Of a DNA stretch of 64,000 nucleotides, positions 26,439 to 40,549 are shown one piece after another. Below the pieces are notes generated by a model. It had not been told where the DNA came from. It saw only the letters and a program-made list of their open reading frames with translations, and did not search any database. The stretch is from Pinus tabuliformis (Eukaryota > Streptophyta > Pinopsida > Pinales > Pinaceae). The DNA is taken from NCBI GenBank assembly GCA_031772625.1, contig CM062804.1, positions 1,021,681,208 to 1,021,745,207 of the forward strand. Reading direction: 5' to 3'. Position numbers and translations under genes: made by a program. Position 1 is the stretch's first letter; each line of letters opens with the position of its first letter.

Positions 26439-26937
26439 TCAAGGCCAATTCCAGAAGCTGATCAGCTGTAACTCTTCTCTAGAATTAGGGAATTCCATTA
26501 AATTTTTCCGTTGTTGTTCCCTACCTTCCGCATGAATCATGTCAACTCTGGAATAAGGTGGCATCGTCGAGCCTGGACTATGTGGATTAAGAACACGCTC
26601 CGCTGCAGAGGTGTACTGAAGGAGATCCGCGTGGGCAGCCGCCAGTTCCTTTTGTAGCTGTTGCACCTATCTCTGCAGCGTGGAGATCGCTCCAACGCAC
26701 CGATAAACGAGATCTTTCAAGCGATCTTTGGCTTCATATGTCAGAGAATTCACCGCGTCCTCCCGTTGATGGGGCTCCAAATCGTTGGGTACTTTGGCCA
26801 CGTTCCTTACTCCGAAGATCTTGTGAATATTGGCAAATTTTTGAGGTTTTTCCAGAGGAAAATACGACACAAATACAAACTCTGAGTTTGAAGGCAGCGC
26901 ACAGTGAGTTCGACGAATTCGAAGCCATCTCTGCCAC
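26439..26937 (-). pseudogene. LOB-domain (LBD) transcription factor pseudogene, copy 2
   Basis: LBD proteins are plant-specific nuclear DNA-binding regulators of organ boundaries and lateral organs. Here the minus strand shows, in order: MAEMASNSSNSLCAA, the start of the LOB domain; SYFPLEKPQKFANIHKIFG and NVAK (the Gly-Ala-Ser block region); PHQREDAVNSL; CVGAISTLQR; and, after a TAG at 26667-26669, VQQLQKELAAAHADLLQY, the leucine-zipper-like end typical of class I members. A C-terminal tail of about 55 residues follows. Two lesions kill it. The TAG sits where the family has Gln. A small deletion with frameshift near 26880 removes part of the CX2CX6CX3C motif; the second cysteine reads Phe and the distal cysteines are not in register. 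I see no TATA or intron that I would defend. Family assignment is firm; the exact subgroup is not. Confidence 0.85.
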
Positions 26938-27253
26938 TAAACATAAACCATCATGATTTACTATGGCGGAAAAGAAATCAATATATGACTCATAATTATG
27001 ACTAACTGCGAGGTAAATAATTATTTAAATCAGTACAGAAAATAACCAGAGAACGCACCTTTTCTTGATATAGAGATTTTTTTAATTGGGTTGTTGAAAT
27101 TCCACAGGCACACGCAATTGAGCAAATCTTGGTTTATTTGAGTGCACACGGCTGCCGTTGTTGATGACGAATTTTGCAGTCGAAGTACCAACCCTGGTGT
27201 GGTGATCTGGGCTCAATTTTTGAGTGGAAATTGGTCGGAACCCTAACTTGTGC

Positions 27254-27688
27254 TCAACGAAGCGTTATATGAACAGTTAACCCTGAATCAAGACACTGTG
27301 CTTTGAGTGTCATATGGTATGCTTGTATCTCATAGGAATCGCCACAGCTGCTCGAAATTTGAAGATCTTTCCTTCTCATGTACAGATCAACTCTCAAAGA
27401 ATGGTATCTCAGAAATATTTCTTCTGGAAACAGTAGTATCAATATCGTAAGCTAATTTGATTTCCTGGTCGTGCGCGGGTCGATCTCCATGACTAGTGTC
27501 TGCACATAAATACGACTAAATCGAGATCTCAGTTTCCTCAAGGGCTCAACTTCCGTTGTTGATAAAAAGAATGAGGAAGGAGGCATTGCAGAGGAGTTAA
27601 ATGTTAGTTTAGGAAGATGGAGGTGGTACTCCAAGTGCCCATCAGCTTTTCCCAAACAACTAAAGGCCGTGATGTGAAAGGAAGACAA
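27254..27688 (-). other. Unidentified open stretch beside the LBD relic, copy 2
   Basis: The minus-strand frame from 27688 to 27254 is open except for one TAG at 27452-27454. It starts MSSFHITAFSCLGKADGH and contains LRKLRSRFSRIYVQTLVME. It matches the copy 1 stretch at 3167-3547 almost exactly, including the same internal stop; copy 1 differs near its start. Composition is gene-like compared with the AT-rich flanks. I recognise no domain. It lies about 320 bases upstream of the LBD relic on the same strand. Confidence 0.35.
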
Positions 27689-28034
27689 ACAGAAAGAGGA
27701 ATGTGAGTATGGACCACACGATTGAATACAAGTGATAGATAGAAGAGGAAGTGTCTTCTATGGGGTTTCAGAAGAGCATATACAGATGACAGATAGAAGA
27801 GGAAGATGTCAACAAAAAAATTTGAACTATTCGCTTGAACTTACCCATATATATGCACCGCACAATAACATTATCTATTTCAAAACGACATAAAAATTCC
27901 AGGCCACGACTCCTTTATCTCAAAAAAAATGTGATCCGTTAAAGGTGAAGCAGATCACACTTTACCACAATGTCTATAACAGAAACGCATGACACGCTGA
28001 AGTTCTTGTGCATAAAGATTCCAGGCGTACGGTT

Positions 28035-28283
28035 AAAGGAGGAGCGGATCACGTTTAATTGAACATACCATAAAAACTTAAAAACTAATTAAACAAACTG
28101 GTGAAGCTTATGGGAAATATGATATATTAAATTAAACTAAAAAGTAGTTCAATTATCAAAAGGAGGAGTGGATCACAGTTTAATTGAACACACCATAAAA
28201 ACTTAAAAACTAATTAAACATACTCGTGAAGCTTATGGGAAATATGATATATTAAATTAAATTGCAAAGTAGTTCAATTATTA
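28035..28283. repeat. 124-bp tandem doublet, copy 2
   Basis: Same doublet as 3950-4198. Confidence 0.9.
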
Positions 28284-28733
28284 AAAATGTTTCCAAAAAT
28301 TATTATTCATAAAATTCATGGCAGATTCATCGCAAATTAATGGAGCCATGGCCACTAATCTATTCTATTGAATGAGAATGGGAATGGAAGCTATTACATA
28401 CCTGTACCTTGAATTTTTCTGGAGAAGGATGTTGAGGGGTTTGCATTATATTGAAGTCCCGTGAATTCATTGAAAAAGTCAACATTACCATCCTCCTACA
28501 AGATAGGATGACATGAACAAGTTATCAATAAATGAACACGTAATTAAATCTGCAACAAACACGTTGTTAAACCTGTAACATTTTCAATTAAATTTGATAC
28601 CAAAACAAAGCTTCAAACCATACTATATAAATAGAATTCAGTACCATCCATGCATACAATCACATACACAAAGATGGCATGACTATCACACACAAATTGA
28701 CATACTCAAACAATAGACTTACTCACTCACACG

Positions 28734-28838
28734 GAAACCAAACACACATCTAAGCACGCAGACTTGCCAATCTGAATATAGAAGATTGAAACCAACCACA
28801 CATCTAAACACACAGACTTGCCAATCTGAATATAGATA
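28734..28838. repeat. 54-bp tandem doublet, copy 2
   Basis: Same doublet as 4611-4715. Confidence 0.8.
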
Positions 28839-29018
28839 GATGAGGAGAAAAATACTGGAAAATGATAAGAATTTCCCTCCTTCCTTCGATGAGTATATTC
28901 TCCGGGCTGCCGGGTATATGTAGTTCCCACGCCCTTTTGAAGGTTTTGTCGACGCCGAGCATTATACGTTGCCGAGTGTTATAGGTTGGTTTCTGGTTAT
29001 GTTCTAATATGCACCTGT

Positions 29019-29160
29019 AAACACCGGCGTGTAATACACTGACAAACGATGTTTTTGTCAGACGAACTTGACATAAAACAAACGCAAATACCGACGTGTA
29101 ATACGCTGACAAACGATGCTTTTGTCAGAGAATATAACGAACTTGAAATAAAACAAACAC
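29019..29160. repeat. 67-bp tandem doublet, copy 2
   Basis: Same doublet as 4896-5038. Copy 2 carries a few extra bases just after it (AACAGCCATTGTTCGACT), absent in copy 1. Confidence 0.7.
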
Positions 29161-30670
29161 AACAGCCATTGTTCGACTGGAATATGCCGCTTTATTGTCA
29201 GATATCCTAACAAATTACAGGTGCCCACTACTCCGCATAAATTCTTTTGTTGAGAAGATTGGGTATATTTCAAATTTAAAAATCGCGTTGGTATATTGAG
29301 AACCAGTCCGCACAGCTTTGAAAGGAGGCTAAATAATGTTTCAAATCGCTTTTCATTATTTATGGCTCTCTCATGTGATGTTCACATAATGAGTTTTCTT
29401 CATGAGTTTGCTTCAGATTATTTTTCAAATTCTAGTATGATATACTAACCGTAGAAGCTTTCTAAATACAGTTGTGGACATTTTAGTTTGGAAATTATTT
29501 TTTTATTCTACAATTGTATCACATTTGTGAAAGTTAAAAGTAAAAACATAATAGTCTTAAATTTAGAAAATATTAATTATAGTCTTGAAAGTTCAGACAA
29601 GCAAAACGATAATGACTATATTTAGAAACAAGAAAATAATTTGCATTCTTGAATATTTTTATCACATTTAAGCAAACTCCAATTGTTGAATTTAAAAAAT
29701 ATTACTTAAATTTATTAAATTTTTGAAATACAAAATTTAGAGAGAAGATCCCTAACTCCATTCTCCAATGTCATAGAAAAAACAAAAACAGTTAAATTTA
29801 AAAATAAAAAATCTTACAAAATAGTTAAAGAAACCTTACAAAGTTATTGGTGAAATTAAAAAAGAAAAATGTGAATTGCTTGCATGAAAATGCACAAAGT
29901 TAACGCATCAATTCAAAGGGTGAATCTATATATAAGTGGCCTAAACAGTGGATGCCCTCTAAAACTTTTCTACACAACATCTCGATGATGTCTTGAATAA
30001 TGACAAGGAATTCGCAGAATTATGAACCAGCAATGAGGGTAATTATAATTATTGTTTTTTTCGCTATATAGTAAAATTTTCAAAATGGTAGGTTCCTTAA
30101 CAACAAAATCCCATATAAGAATTAATAATACTATACTCTAAGAAATAAAAATCATATGGATTAATAGTATTTTTAATTAATAATAAAAAGACAGTTAATT
30201 TATAGTGTTTTTTTCTAAATAATCTTAGATTCTAAAATTTTGAATGATACATTATACAAATAAATTATTTATCTCAAATTTATGGATAGATTAATTTTTT
30301 TCAATATTTTTAAGAGTGTTGCAAAACCTTAGCTGTAGTTTCTAAATTTTTGAGGGCTTATTTTCTTAAGGTCCATTAGTTGTATGATTACAACGAGGGA
30401 AATAATATGGAAGCATCCACTAATATTTTGATTTTAAAATAAATATATTAATATATATATGAATTATCTAATTATAATAAATTCATTATTAGATATTCAT
30501 ATTTATTGCGCTATATATTAACATCCACTAATTGTTTAATACAATATGTGTACCTTAACCAAAAGGCATTATGAATGCCAAAAAACTGAGATGTCCCATA
30601 ACCCATATAACCCTTATTTTATAGTCACCACTAGTACTCTTAGAGAATTACAAACTCTACCACAATTCCA

Positions 30671-30858
30671 TCTCTAACTACTATTACCATTAAGAGAAAA
30701 TGACATTGATTACTTTATAATCCTTAACATACAATCTCTAAAATTAGGTAAACCAAATCTTCCATAATGCCACCTCTAGCAACTATTGCCGTTAACAAAA
30801 AATGGCATTGATTACATTATAATCCTTAACATACAAACCCTAAAATTTGGTAAACCAT
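30671..30858. repeat. 102-bp tandem doublet, copy 2
   Basis: Same doublet as 6546-6733. Confidence 0.85.
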
Positions 30859-31166
30859 AGTGCACAGTGATCTTTAACACAATGAATTCTAGGAATTATT
30901 CTGCCCTAGTACAGTGTCACGATAAAGACATTGTGACTCCTAAAATGTCACAACACATATCAACTTTAATACTTAGCACATTAACTATAACCTATATATA
31001 CTTAAATTGGCATAACATAGTCAATGTAGAGGTGAATCAAGTGTAGCTCCTTCAAATTAAATTACATTATAAGGGGATATAAAAAATGTTGAGTATTATG
31101 TAGATGATATTTTGACTATTGACATTGACCGAAAGAGCACTTTATGGAAGTTAGTCTATGCAATGA

Positions 31167-31487
31167 TATTGATGAACACTCATAATTCTCCCATTAGATA
31201 ATATCATAATGGTATATATTTTGTAGATCAATTGGGGCCTTAATGTTGGTGTGTCAAGCACATTTCAGCTATTATGCTTATTCTTTCACAAACTTAATTG
31301 TATATTTCTCAGATTTTATAAAACAATATTGATGAGTACTCATAATTCTCCCTTCGATAATATGATAATGGCATATATTTTGTAGATCACTTGGGGCCTT
31401 AATTTTCGTGTGTCAAGCCCATTTCAACTATTATGCTTATTTTTTCACAAATTTAATTGTATATTTCTCAGATTTTATAAAACAATA
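31167..31487. repeat. 160-bp tandem doublet, copy 2
   Basis: Same doublet as 7041-7361. Confidence 0.9.
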
Positions 31488-34400
31488 CGATTTTTTCAGG
31501 TTTATCCCTGGATGCACTTAAATTAGCAAAGCATAGATATGTTTTTCTTAATTTAATTATCTATATTTCAATGTTGATTAGATTCTATGAAAATACTAAA
31601 ATCGATTCCTTCCAGAAGGTACCCATTGTGACTATCATTAGTTTTGTCCTGTTTCTGAGTAGAAATTAGAATTATCTTCACAAGCAGGATGGCTAAATTC
31701 CAATAATACTTTAAATGTGTATAGAAAGATCTGTTAGCTTCACTTAAGTACCCGTGTTGAGGATTTTTCTTATATTATTTGTTTAGCATTCAATTTTTAA
31801 ATGTATGTCTCAAATTTCAATTGTGGAAAGTATTTTTGTCTTACATGAAAAGAGAATTAGAGTAGTGGAAGAAATCAACTGAGAATAATAGCCAAAAATA
31901 GAAATTACCACATTCAAAAGAGAATAAACCAAGAAAGAGATAATAGAATAAATGTTATTCTTATCATGATGAGGAGGTAATGGAGACATATATCGATATC
32001 CCATGTATCATAAAAATGGTAAGCGTTTATTTTATAGTGTCGCTCTATAAATTTGGAGTAAACATATTTTGATACATATTTCATTAGAATCTATTAAATG
32101 ATAGAAGTGATTGTAGGAAGCAAAAACATTAACCGACACAACAACATCCAAGGAATTTTTCCGATGAGGTTGCAACCCACCAGTCATAGATGTTATAGGT
32201 TCTTCAGATTTCCTAGCTCAAAAGGCATGACTCCATTCGGAAATTGTTGGTTAAGTTAAATTGTAAAAGTTTCAGAAGATTCCCTAAAATGGATGGAATT
32301 TTAGCATTAGAAAATTTGAGAAAATGCTTAATACTTGCAACTATGGTAGTTGGCTGAAAGTGGCAGGGACTAAACTCTTAAGTTATTTGTGGAGAGATAT
32401 AGATGTTTATGTCTTGAAAGCTGAGAGACAATGTCTAAGAGTAGGAGTCAAACAAGGATAATATTGTGTGATAAACCCAAATACTTGAGGTTAATGCATC
32501 TTCCCAAGTCCACATGACTACTCCCTGAATCATTGATGTAATTTGAAATCTATGCATTAATTTTTAATTGGAGTGAGGCAAGCCAAGATGACAATCTACT
32601 ATTTATTGGGATAAATCCCAAATTTTCATTAAATGCCCACCAAATTATTATTTTCAAATTTCCATTAACAATTTTTCTACAACATTGTGATTGCCATGAT
32701 AAAACATTCAGGCTAACACGTAAGAGTTCAGTTGAGTTAAAAGCTTCACTTGTCTTAGATAAGTATTCAATGTGTTAGTTTGAATGTTCACATTTATAAT
32801 AGTTATCCATAAAATATGAGCTTAAAACTAATAAATACTAATATAAAATATCTTACTAAATATTTATCTAATTTAAATTGATTTCAAATATTGTTTTCAA
32901 ATTTCTATTAACAATTATGTACCGTATGTGTGCACAATTATGAGTGCTAGGTAAAGAGGTTCAACCTTATATTAGTGAAAAAATTCAACTCATTTTGTGC
33001 ATATTTATCCTTCATAATCGTTTCAGAAAATATAATACCAAATATTTTGTTGACAAGATTGAGTAGAAAGCTTCAAGTGTTAGAGGTAAGTATTTAATGT
33101 GATAACATAAAATATCATTAACACTTGAATTAGTTATCCATATAAAACTAGTAATAAAAATTATTGAGCAATGTAAGAATATTGAATAGGAAAGTTCCAA
33201 AGCAATATGATAAAATCTATGAGTTAGAAAATATTTAAATATATAAATAAGGTCTAATTTATAGACAAGATAGTATTTTTCATTCTGGGATACAATCTCA
33301 AGAAAGATTGATTTTTTATTGTCTAAAATACATCTTTGAATTCATAAATTAAATGAGCCCCCGAAGAAACCTTGGGGGTCTGAAATTCTACAAATTAAAC
33401 AACTAGAACTCGAGTTTTTAAAAATAGCTACTAGAATTTGGTTTAAATTGAAATTAATTAAAATAATGGTAATGATAAAAGCTATTTCGTCTATAATTTA
33501 GACTACACGTAAAAATAATTATCTTAAACACATAATTAATATAATATTTAAATATATGTGCGTTAAAAATATTATAATTTTAATCCAATGTAATATAAGA
33601 ACAACTAGTAATCAATAAATATATAATTTGTACAATAGTGATTTTTTTTCCAACACTATAAAAGTCTATCATTATTAGTTAAGATATTCATTTTTTGTTG
33701 TTATTGTTATTCAAGGAAAACTACTCCATCTGGAATGACCCATTAGTGGTCTACAAGGTGTCAGATGACTCATGGGCTTGGGTCATTAACCTACTTTCTA
33801 TTTCCGTAAGCATTTTTAAATCTTAATTGTAGCACTTAAAACTATATTAATGATAATTTTACATGTATTATAATACATTTATAGGAGTAGTTAATTTAGT
33901 GAATATACATGTATTGGTTAGTTGATGTTTTAATACATTTTAGTGAATTTTTTATAGTGTCAAAAATATTTATCTAATAAATTTCAATGGTAAGTAATTA
34001 TTATTTAGATAATACCATTTTTTGAGAATGTTAATAGTATGGTTTAAGTTTCTTGATAGGCTTGCAACTAATATATTACTCCAATTAAAACCATATATTT
34101 ACTACAATTGAATAAGAACAAAATGAAATATAAGGATACATATGTAATTGAGAATATATTGAAAGTATCACCAAGTATTTGTAGAGCATAAAGATTACAA
34201 AATAGAAGCTTCCATGATTAATCCTAAAACTATGTGCCATTGATTTATGACAAAGACATCTCTCATCAATATTCTTTAGATGTGAGGGTATTACCTTATT
34301 GAGTAGATAGTCCAAGTAATGATTTTATTACAAATAAAATATAGATATAATTGAGCATATCGCGTTGTTAAAATACATTATGTGACAAAGCAAAAATTAT

Positions 34401-37400
34401 TGGAGCATTTATAGATTTAGCAAAATAATAGTATGTGAAAAGTAAATAGGTTATTATGGTATATCAACTTGTACCATCACCAAAGGGGTTGGAAGCTATA
34501 TTGGAAATAACCATTTAGGTACGAATGAGAAAATACATGAAAATTATTTTGTTTTTAGATTGATGTTATCACGAAGGTTTCACCCTTATAATAACATAGA
34601 TTTGTATCAAAAGATACATGCCGAAAATATTGTAATGATATTTTCCCATACACATTTTCTTATTAGTATTATTTGTATTAGATTTTTTTCCTGATGTATA
34701 TCATTTTGGGTCCCCATATTAAAATGAACACCATATTGTGGGACTTAAGGGTTATTTTTGTACATATTTTAACGAAAGTTCTTAGTTCACCATTAATGAA
34801 ACAAACATAGATTTGATCATTGGCATTAGAAAGAGAGAAGTAATGTAATAAAAAGACGTAAATCATCCATAAAACATCATAATAGTAAGGAATGGAGAGT
34901 GATTTCTTTTCACTTGATTATGATGTGTATTGATATAATTAAAAAATTATTAAGGGAGCATGTAGATACATCAAATTTGATAATGAGCTAATAAAATATA
35001 TTAATGTATGAACCTGAAAACCCTAAACCAAACTTCTCCAAAGAAAGAAATATCTAGCACAATAGATAAAGGTGAGTACTTTATATCATGTTTTAACTAG
35101 ATGTTGAAACAATTGAAAGAGGAGGAAGTTATAGATCTATATAAAATTATTATGAGTACATGGTGAAGCCTACTACCAAAATTATCCATGCTATTACTAG
35201 AAGTTTCCTAATTCAGTTAGTATTTTTTTAAACAAAAGCTAGAAAGGATATTATGGGATATTGAATAGTGAAGGAAACAAGTCATAAAATTTATTATGTG
35301 GCGCATTTAAATTGATTTAACATTGATTCAGATTCATCAAATGTTGTGTTTCTTAGAATAAAGTCATTCCATATCTATTAAAAGAGATATATCAAATATG
35401 TATGCCTAAACATTAACAACTGATAAAAAATGTGAAATAAAATGAGTAAATGAAATAGAGTGCATGAGCTTAAATTGGAGATAGTGTAACTTAAAAATAA
35501 GGCTTTATAGTATCATGAAAGCTGAAACCACACTATTAAAATTGATGGTATGATATACAAATAATAGAAGATGTAATTAATGAAGAGATAATTGGTTCAA
35601 GCAACCTAGTTCAATGCATGTTTATAAAATCTTGGATTTTCACTTTTGTAGACCATATATATCGATGGAATTCAATAGATGATAAACAAATTGTGTAAGT
35701 ATGCCATGGTTGCAAAGGAAATAATGAAATAGTTGAATATATGAATCTAAAAATCCTTATATACAATTCTATGAAGTCAAAAATATTTATAAAATAGAGT
35801 TAGAGGTTCTTGAGGCCTTCTCCATCATCAAATTATCAAGAAAGAATATGTTGAGACTATGTTAAGATGCTCAAATATTTAAAATAAATGGAAAAATGAC
35901 ACATATAAGTATGCATTTTATGCATACCTAATGAAATGTATTTTAAGATTGATACTGAAAGTTGTTTCATGTGAATGGACTTATTTTAATCCTTGACTAT
36001 GATGGATATCATACCTTTATTAATTAGAGATATATAATAACTAACGTAAATGAATAATTACCATAAACTCTTGAACTTATGTGTAAAAATATTTGAACAA
36101 AGAAGGAATGTTTTCAAGTCACAAAGATATTTCAACTTTAACTTAAATGAAGTGTGTATTTGTTTACTGAGCTAAATCAAATATCTATGTCCAATATTTT
36201 GTAACTCATAAATAATGTAAAATAGAGTGCAATAGATTCACGTATTATTCACGATCTAACAAAACATAAGTTTTCATAGGAACATATAAGCTTGAGCCAT
36301 TCTATTAAAACATATGATGTGATATCCAGGTATGAAAATATGTAACTAATGAAGAATAATTGTATTGAAGAAATATAGAGTAATGGAAATTTGAAAATGG
36401 TTCAATATATAGAATTCAATCTAGATTCTTCTTGAAGAAAGACATCAAAGATAACAATGGTCCTTTTTCACTTCCCTGTATTTTTTTTTATAACAGATCA
36501 TAATCCTTTTGAGATTTAATAGCACAGTTGTATATAAATACTAAAAATATTAATTATCTCTAAGAATACATTTCTTGGCATAGGCCAGTTTAACAAAATT
36601 AAGGAAATGTTGAATTTGATCATTATCGCATTTAGGAAAATGTGTGGGTTAAACATACAATGGTTATTTTTCTCCATCATGATATGTTTTGGAAAACTAT
36701 AACAATGCAATATAATAAAAGCTTGACAATGCTTCCTAATGGATACGTTCGAGGTTTATGAATATCTCTCACACTAAATCAAAGTAATTCTTCCTAAAAT
36801 TTCTTTTGAGGTATAAAAGAATATTTCCAATCATGACATAAATTCACATGGATAATCTCTTTTATTTTAAGTAACACTATCTTCAATTTATACCACACAT
36901 GCCCATATTTAGGATTACTCTACAGATTTTCATATTAAGGAACCTCTTAGCATTATCCTTAACCTTGAAAAAACAAAACCTAATTTCAGCTCTTATAAAA
37001 AGTCCCCTTCTTTTTGGGAAAAGTGGTGTCAACTTAAGCTTGTCAAAATTGCATCTTAAATTTTATTCTTCACGACAAATGAGAGCATCTTCATGACCTT
37101 TTATAGAACACTTTTGAATATTTATAACACATAACGCAACACAGAAAAGAATAACAGAATGATCCTTTCGATCAATGTTATTTTAATATCACAAAAAGAA
37201 TCATGGGTATTTGTCTAAGAAATTTTTTGTTTCTCGTTGAAATTTTGATCATTGAAACACATGGTCAATAATAGATAATGCAGAAAAAATATCTTAGAAG
37301 ACCATGAAAAAGAGGACTAACATATCATTTAGAAACCATCCTCTCACTTATTTCTATTAGATAAAAAATATTATCTAGAAATGAAAAAAATAAAAAAATT

Positions 37401-38961
37401 ATGCCTAAAGACATTGAAGGATCCTCTAGGATTCTACTAGCAACACAATCTTCTCCTCCTCGATTATCTCCTCTTCAATTAGGTGCACTAGCATGATAAT
37501 TGATACATCAATGGTATAGGCAATTATAAATGGTGGAATTAATATAAGAGGCATGGGTATATAATGTATATAAGTTACCTCCAGTCCATAAAATCCCATA
37601 AAGCCTTGAATTATTCATTGAAATTGTTCTCATAAAAATTGATAAAACACATAAGAAAATACACTAGAGAAATTCAAATGCTATTGGAGACTAAAAAATG
37701 GTCCCCAGTATTAAAAGTATGTGAGAAATCATTGCCATAAAACCTTGACTCACTCTAAAAATGAAGGCCTATTGGATGTTTGGTCATTATATAGAATGGG
37801 AAAGCCTTGCTTCTATGGATTTCCCCTTTAGTTCATAGTGACTAATGATATAACACATAAAAATTTTAATTTAATATTTGGGATAAACATTATTAATTAC
37901 TATTTCGATATAAAAATTCACCGACTCAAATTTTTGAACCCTCAAATTTTAGCCATGGGAAATAATTTCCCCCAAAATTTTCAATCCATTAATCTAGAAT
38001 AGAAATCAATTACAACTAATAATATGGATGACAAAGCTATAGAAAAATTTATACCTAAACAAAAGGAGAAAAACATTCAAAGTTGCTGCAATTAACATAA
38101 ATACGACACCACCAATATGTCCGTCGCAAATTAAAAATTAAAGTTTATTCTACTCCAAGAGTTAGGTACAAAAATTAGAATAATGGAATATGGTAATATA
38201 TATAATGATGAAACTATAGTTTCAAATCTTGTGACCAAAATTTGGACTTTTAATAGTGAAATATAACCTCAAATCCGAAACCAAAATTGATCACTTTTGA
38301 ACCAAAATTTATTGCACTTCCCGAAAATGAAGCAAAAAAATCAAGAGGGAAAGGATTCTCGAGAAAATGGAATGTAAAAAAATTATGAAACATAATGAGA
38401 AGAGTTACCTATAAGATTGTATGGTGAACCTTGAATTTTAACTTCAAATAATATGATAGTTTGCAAACAAATCTCCTATACTACATATGACTATTATTAT
38501 TACCATTAAAAATATGAAAACTCAGAAAATGGAATGTATACTATTCAATCATTAAATGATTAAATGAGATCTCATATCCCAAAATTAATTCAAATAACAT
38601 GATATAGTTGCCAACGAAAGAAATAATCTCCTTTAATCCAAATGAGGAGTGAAAAATATCTACCAAAATATCCATTTTTGAAAATTGAGGTGAATGGAAA
38701 GTTTTAGGCTTATTTATTTTTTTCTAGTCGCCCTCAAAATAAGCTCATGAAAACATCCATAGCTAATTTTTTTATAAAATAAATTTGGAGTAGTTATTAG
38801 TAATTAACTGTGATAAGAAATAATTTCCCAAACAAAATTTTAAAGCCCTTAATTTGTCCTTAATTTTTTCCATGGGTGAAATTTCACCCCAAATTTTTTT
38901 CGTCAAGATTATTGGCCATTCAACCGTGCATGAAAAAAAAAAACATTATAAATAATGCAAG

Positions 38962-39132
38962 CATAATATATAACAAAGTTATAATTTACTTTATTTGTAT
39001 GATTTTCTAGCCATTGAGAGAGGTATCACAGGGCCCTGTTTTGTACAAACATAATATATAACAAAGTTATAATTTAGTTCATTTTTATGTTTACACACGG
39101 AAATGAGAGAGGTATCATGGGCTCCTGTTTTG
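38962..39132. repeat. 88-bp tandem doublet, copy 2
   Basis: Same doublet as 14829-14999. Confidence 0.85.
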
Positions 39133-40280
39133 ATGCCTATCATCATCCATTGATGTAAGTATACACTTACCATTCATTTTATTTCTATGGTTTCCATAGT
39201 TTATCTTAATTTAATTTTAATATTTTTTTAATTAAATTGAAAATAAATTCCAAAATAGATATGAGTATTATTCTTCTAATAGAAAAAGTAGATATTCCAT
39301 ATTAATAACCTAATTATTATATTGGTGGTAGACATTTAACTTTCATGGAATATGTTAGAATATCCATAGTAGTAATGTTATATGATGATAAGATTTGTGT
39401 GCAATGAATGTATGCTTGTTTAATTAACTTATCTCAAAATTAATTAACCTAAGAAAATTTCATATCAATACATGTCACATTGGAAATGTTGTATTTATAA
39501 GCCATGGTACAAGCAAATGGTATCGTAAGAAGAGCTATTTAGAATTTAAGAGTATTCATGGGAAGTGGGAGTGGATATACATGCCTAAAGATATTGTTAT
39601 ATTTTATATAACTCTTATATTAACTATTTTTATAACAATAATAAATTTATAATTCAGATAATTATTTAATGTGGACAATGTCACATGTATAATGGGTTTA
39701 GAGTTTTGATTGTTTTCACACTTTGATTGCTAAAGGTATTTATCAAACATTGGACCAGAGATATATGTGTTGGTTATAATAAAAAAAATAAATCATTTTA
39801 TAATAAAAAATAGATTCGATATAGTATATTTTAATTTAATTTTGTAACAAACTTTTTAATTAAATTGAAAATGAAAAAGTTCCAAAAGTACGTTTCAAAT
39901 AAATCTCAACTCTGACTAATATTGAAAATAATCCTAGCACTAATCTATTATCCATTGATGATTAAATTAATATTCGAGAATTCATATTCCAACGTATACA
40001 CACCTATCAATATAGTAAAATTAATAAAGCATAACTATGTTTTCACAAATTCAATTATATGTATTTTAATTTTGTAAATTATGTTTTCCCATATTTGATT
40101 TTTAATCACTAATATGTATATTAATGTGCATAAATATATATTTTTAATATGATTATTTAATAACAATGTTTTCATTTTCTTTTTGTTTTGTCTAATAGAT
40201 GCTAAGTTATATTTGGAGGCCTTTTGTTTAACTCTAATGTGATGCTGAGGTCAATTTGAAGAACTTTCACTAATATTTTT

Positions 40281-40549
40281 AGTATATGAAATATTTCTCT
40301 ATTAGAAGTATGTAAAACATTCATATATTCTCATTTCTCCCTTTATGAATGGAATTTAAGGATACACTCGAAAGTGTAATCAAACCACAACACATATATT
40401 AATATTTTTCTAATTTAGTATATGAATTTTTTTTCTATTAAAATTATGTAAAGCATGAATACATTCTCATTTCTCCCTTTATGAATGGAATTTAAAGATA
40501 CACTTGAAAGTAAAATAAAACCACAACACATATATTAATGTTTTGCTAA
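40281..40549. repeat. 136-bp tandem doublet, copy 2
   Basis: Same doublet as 16147-16415. Confidence 0.9.
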
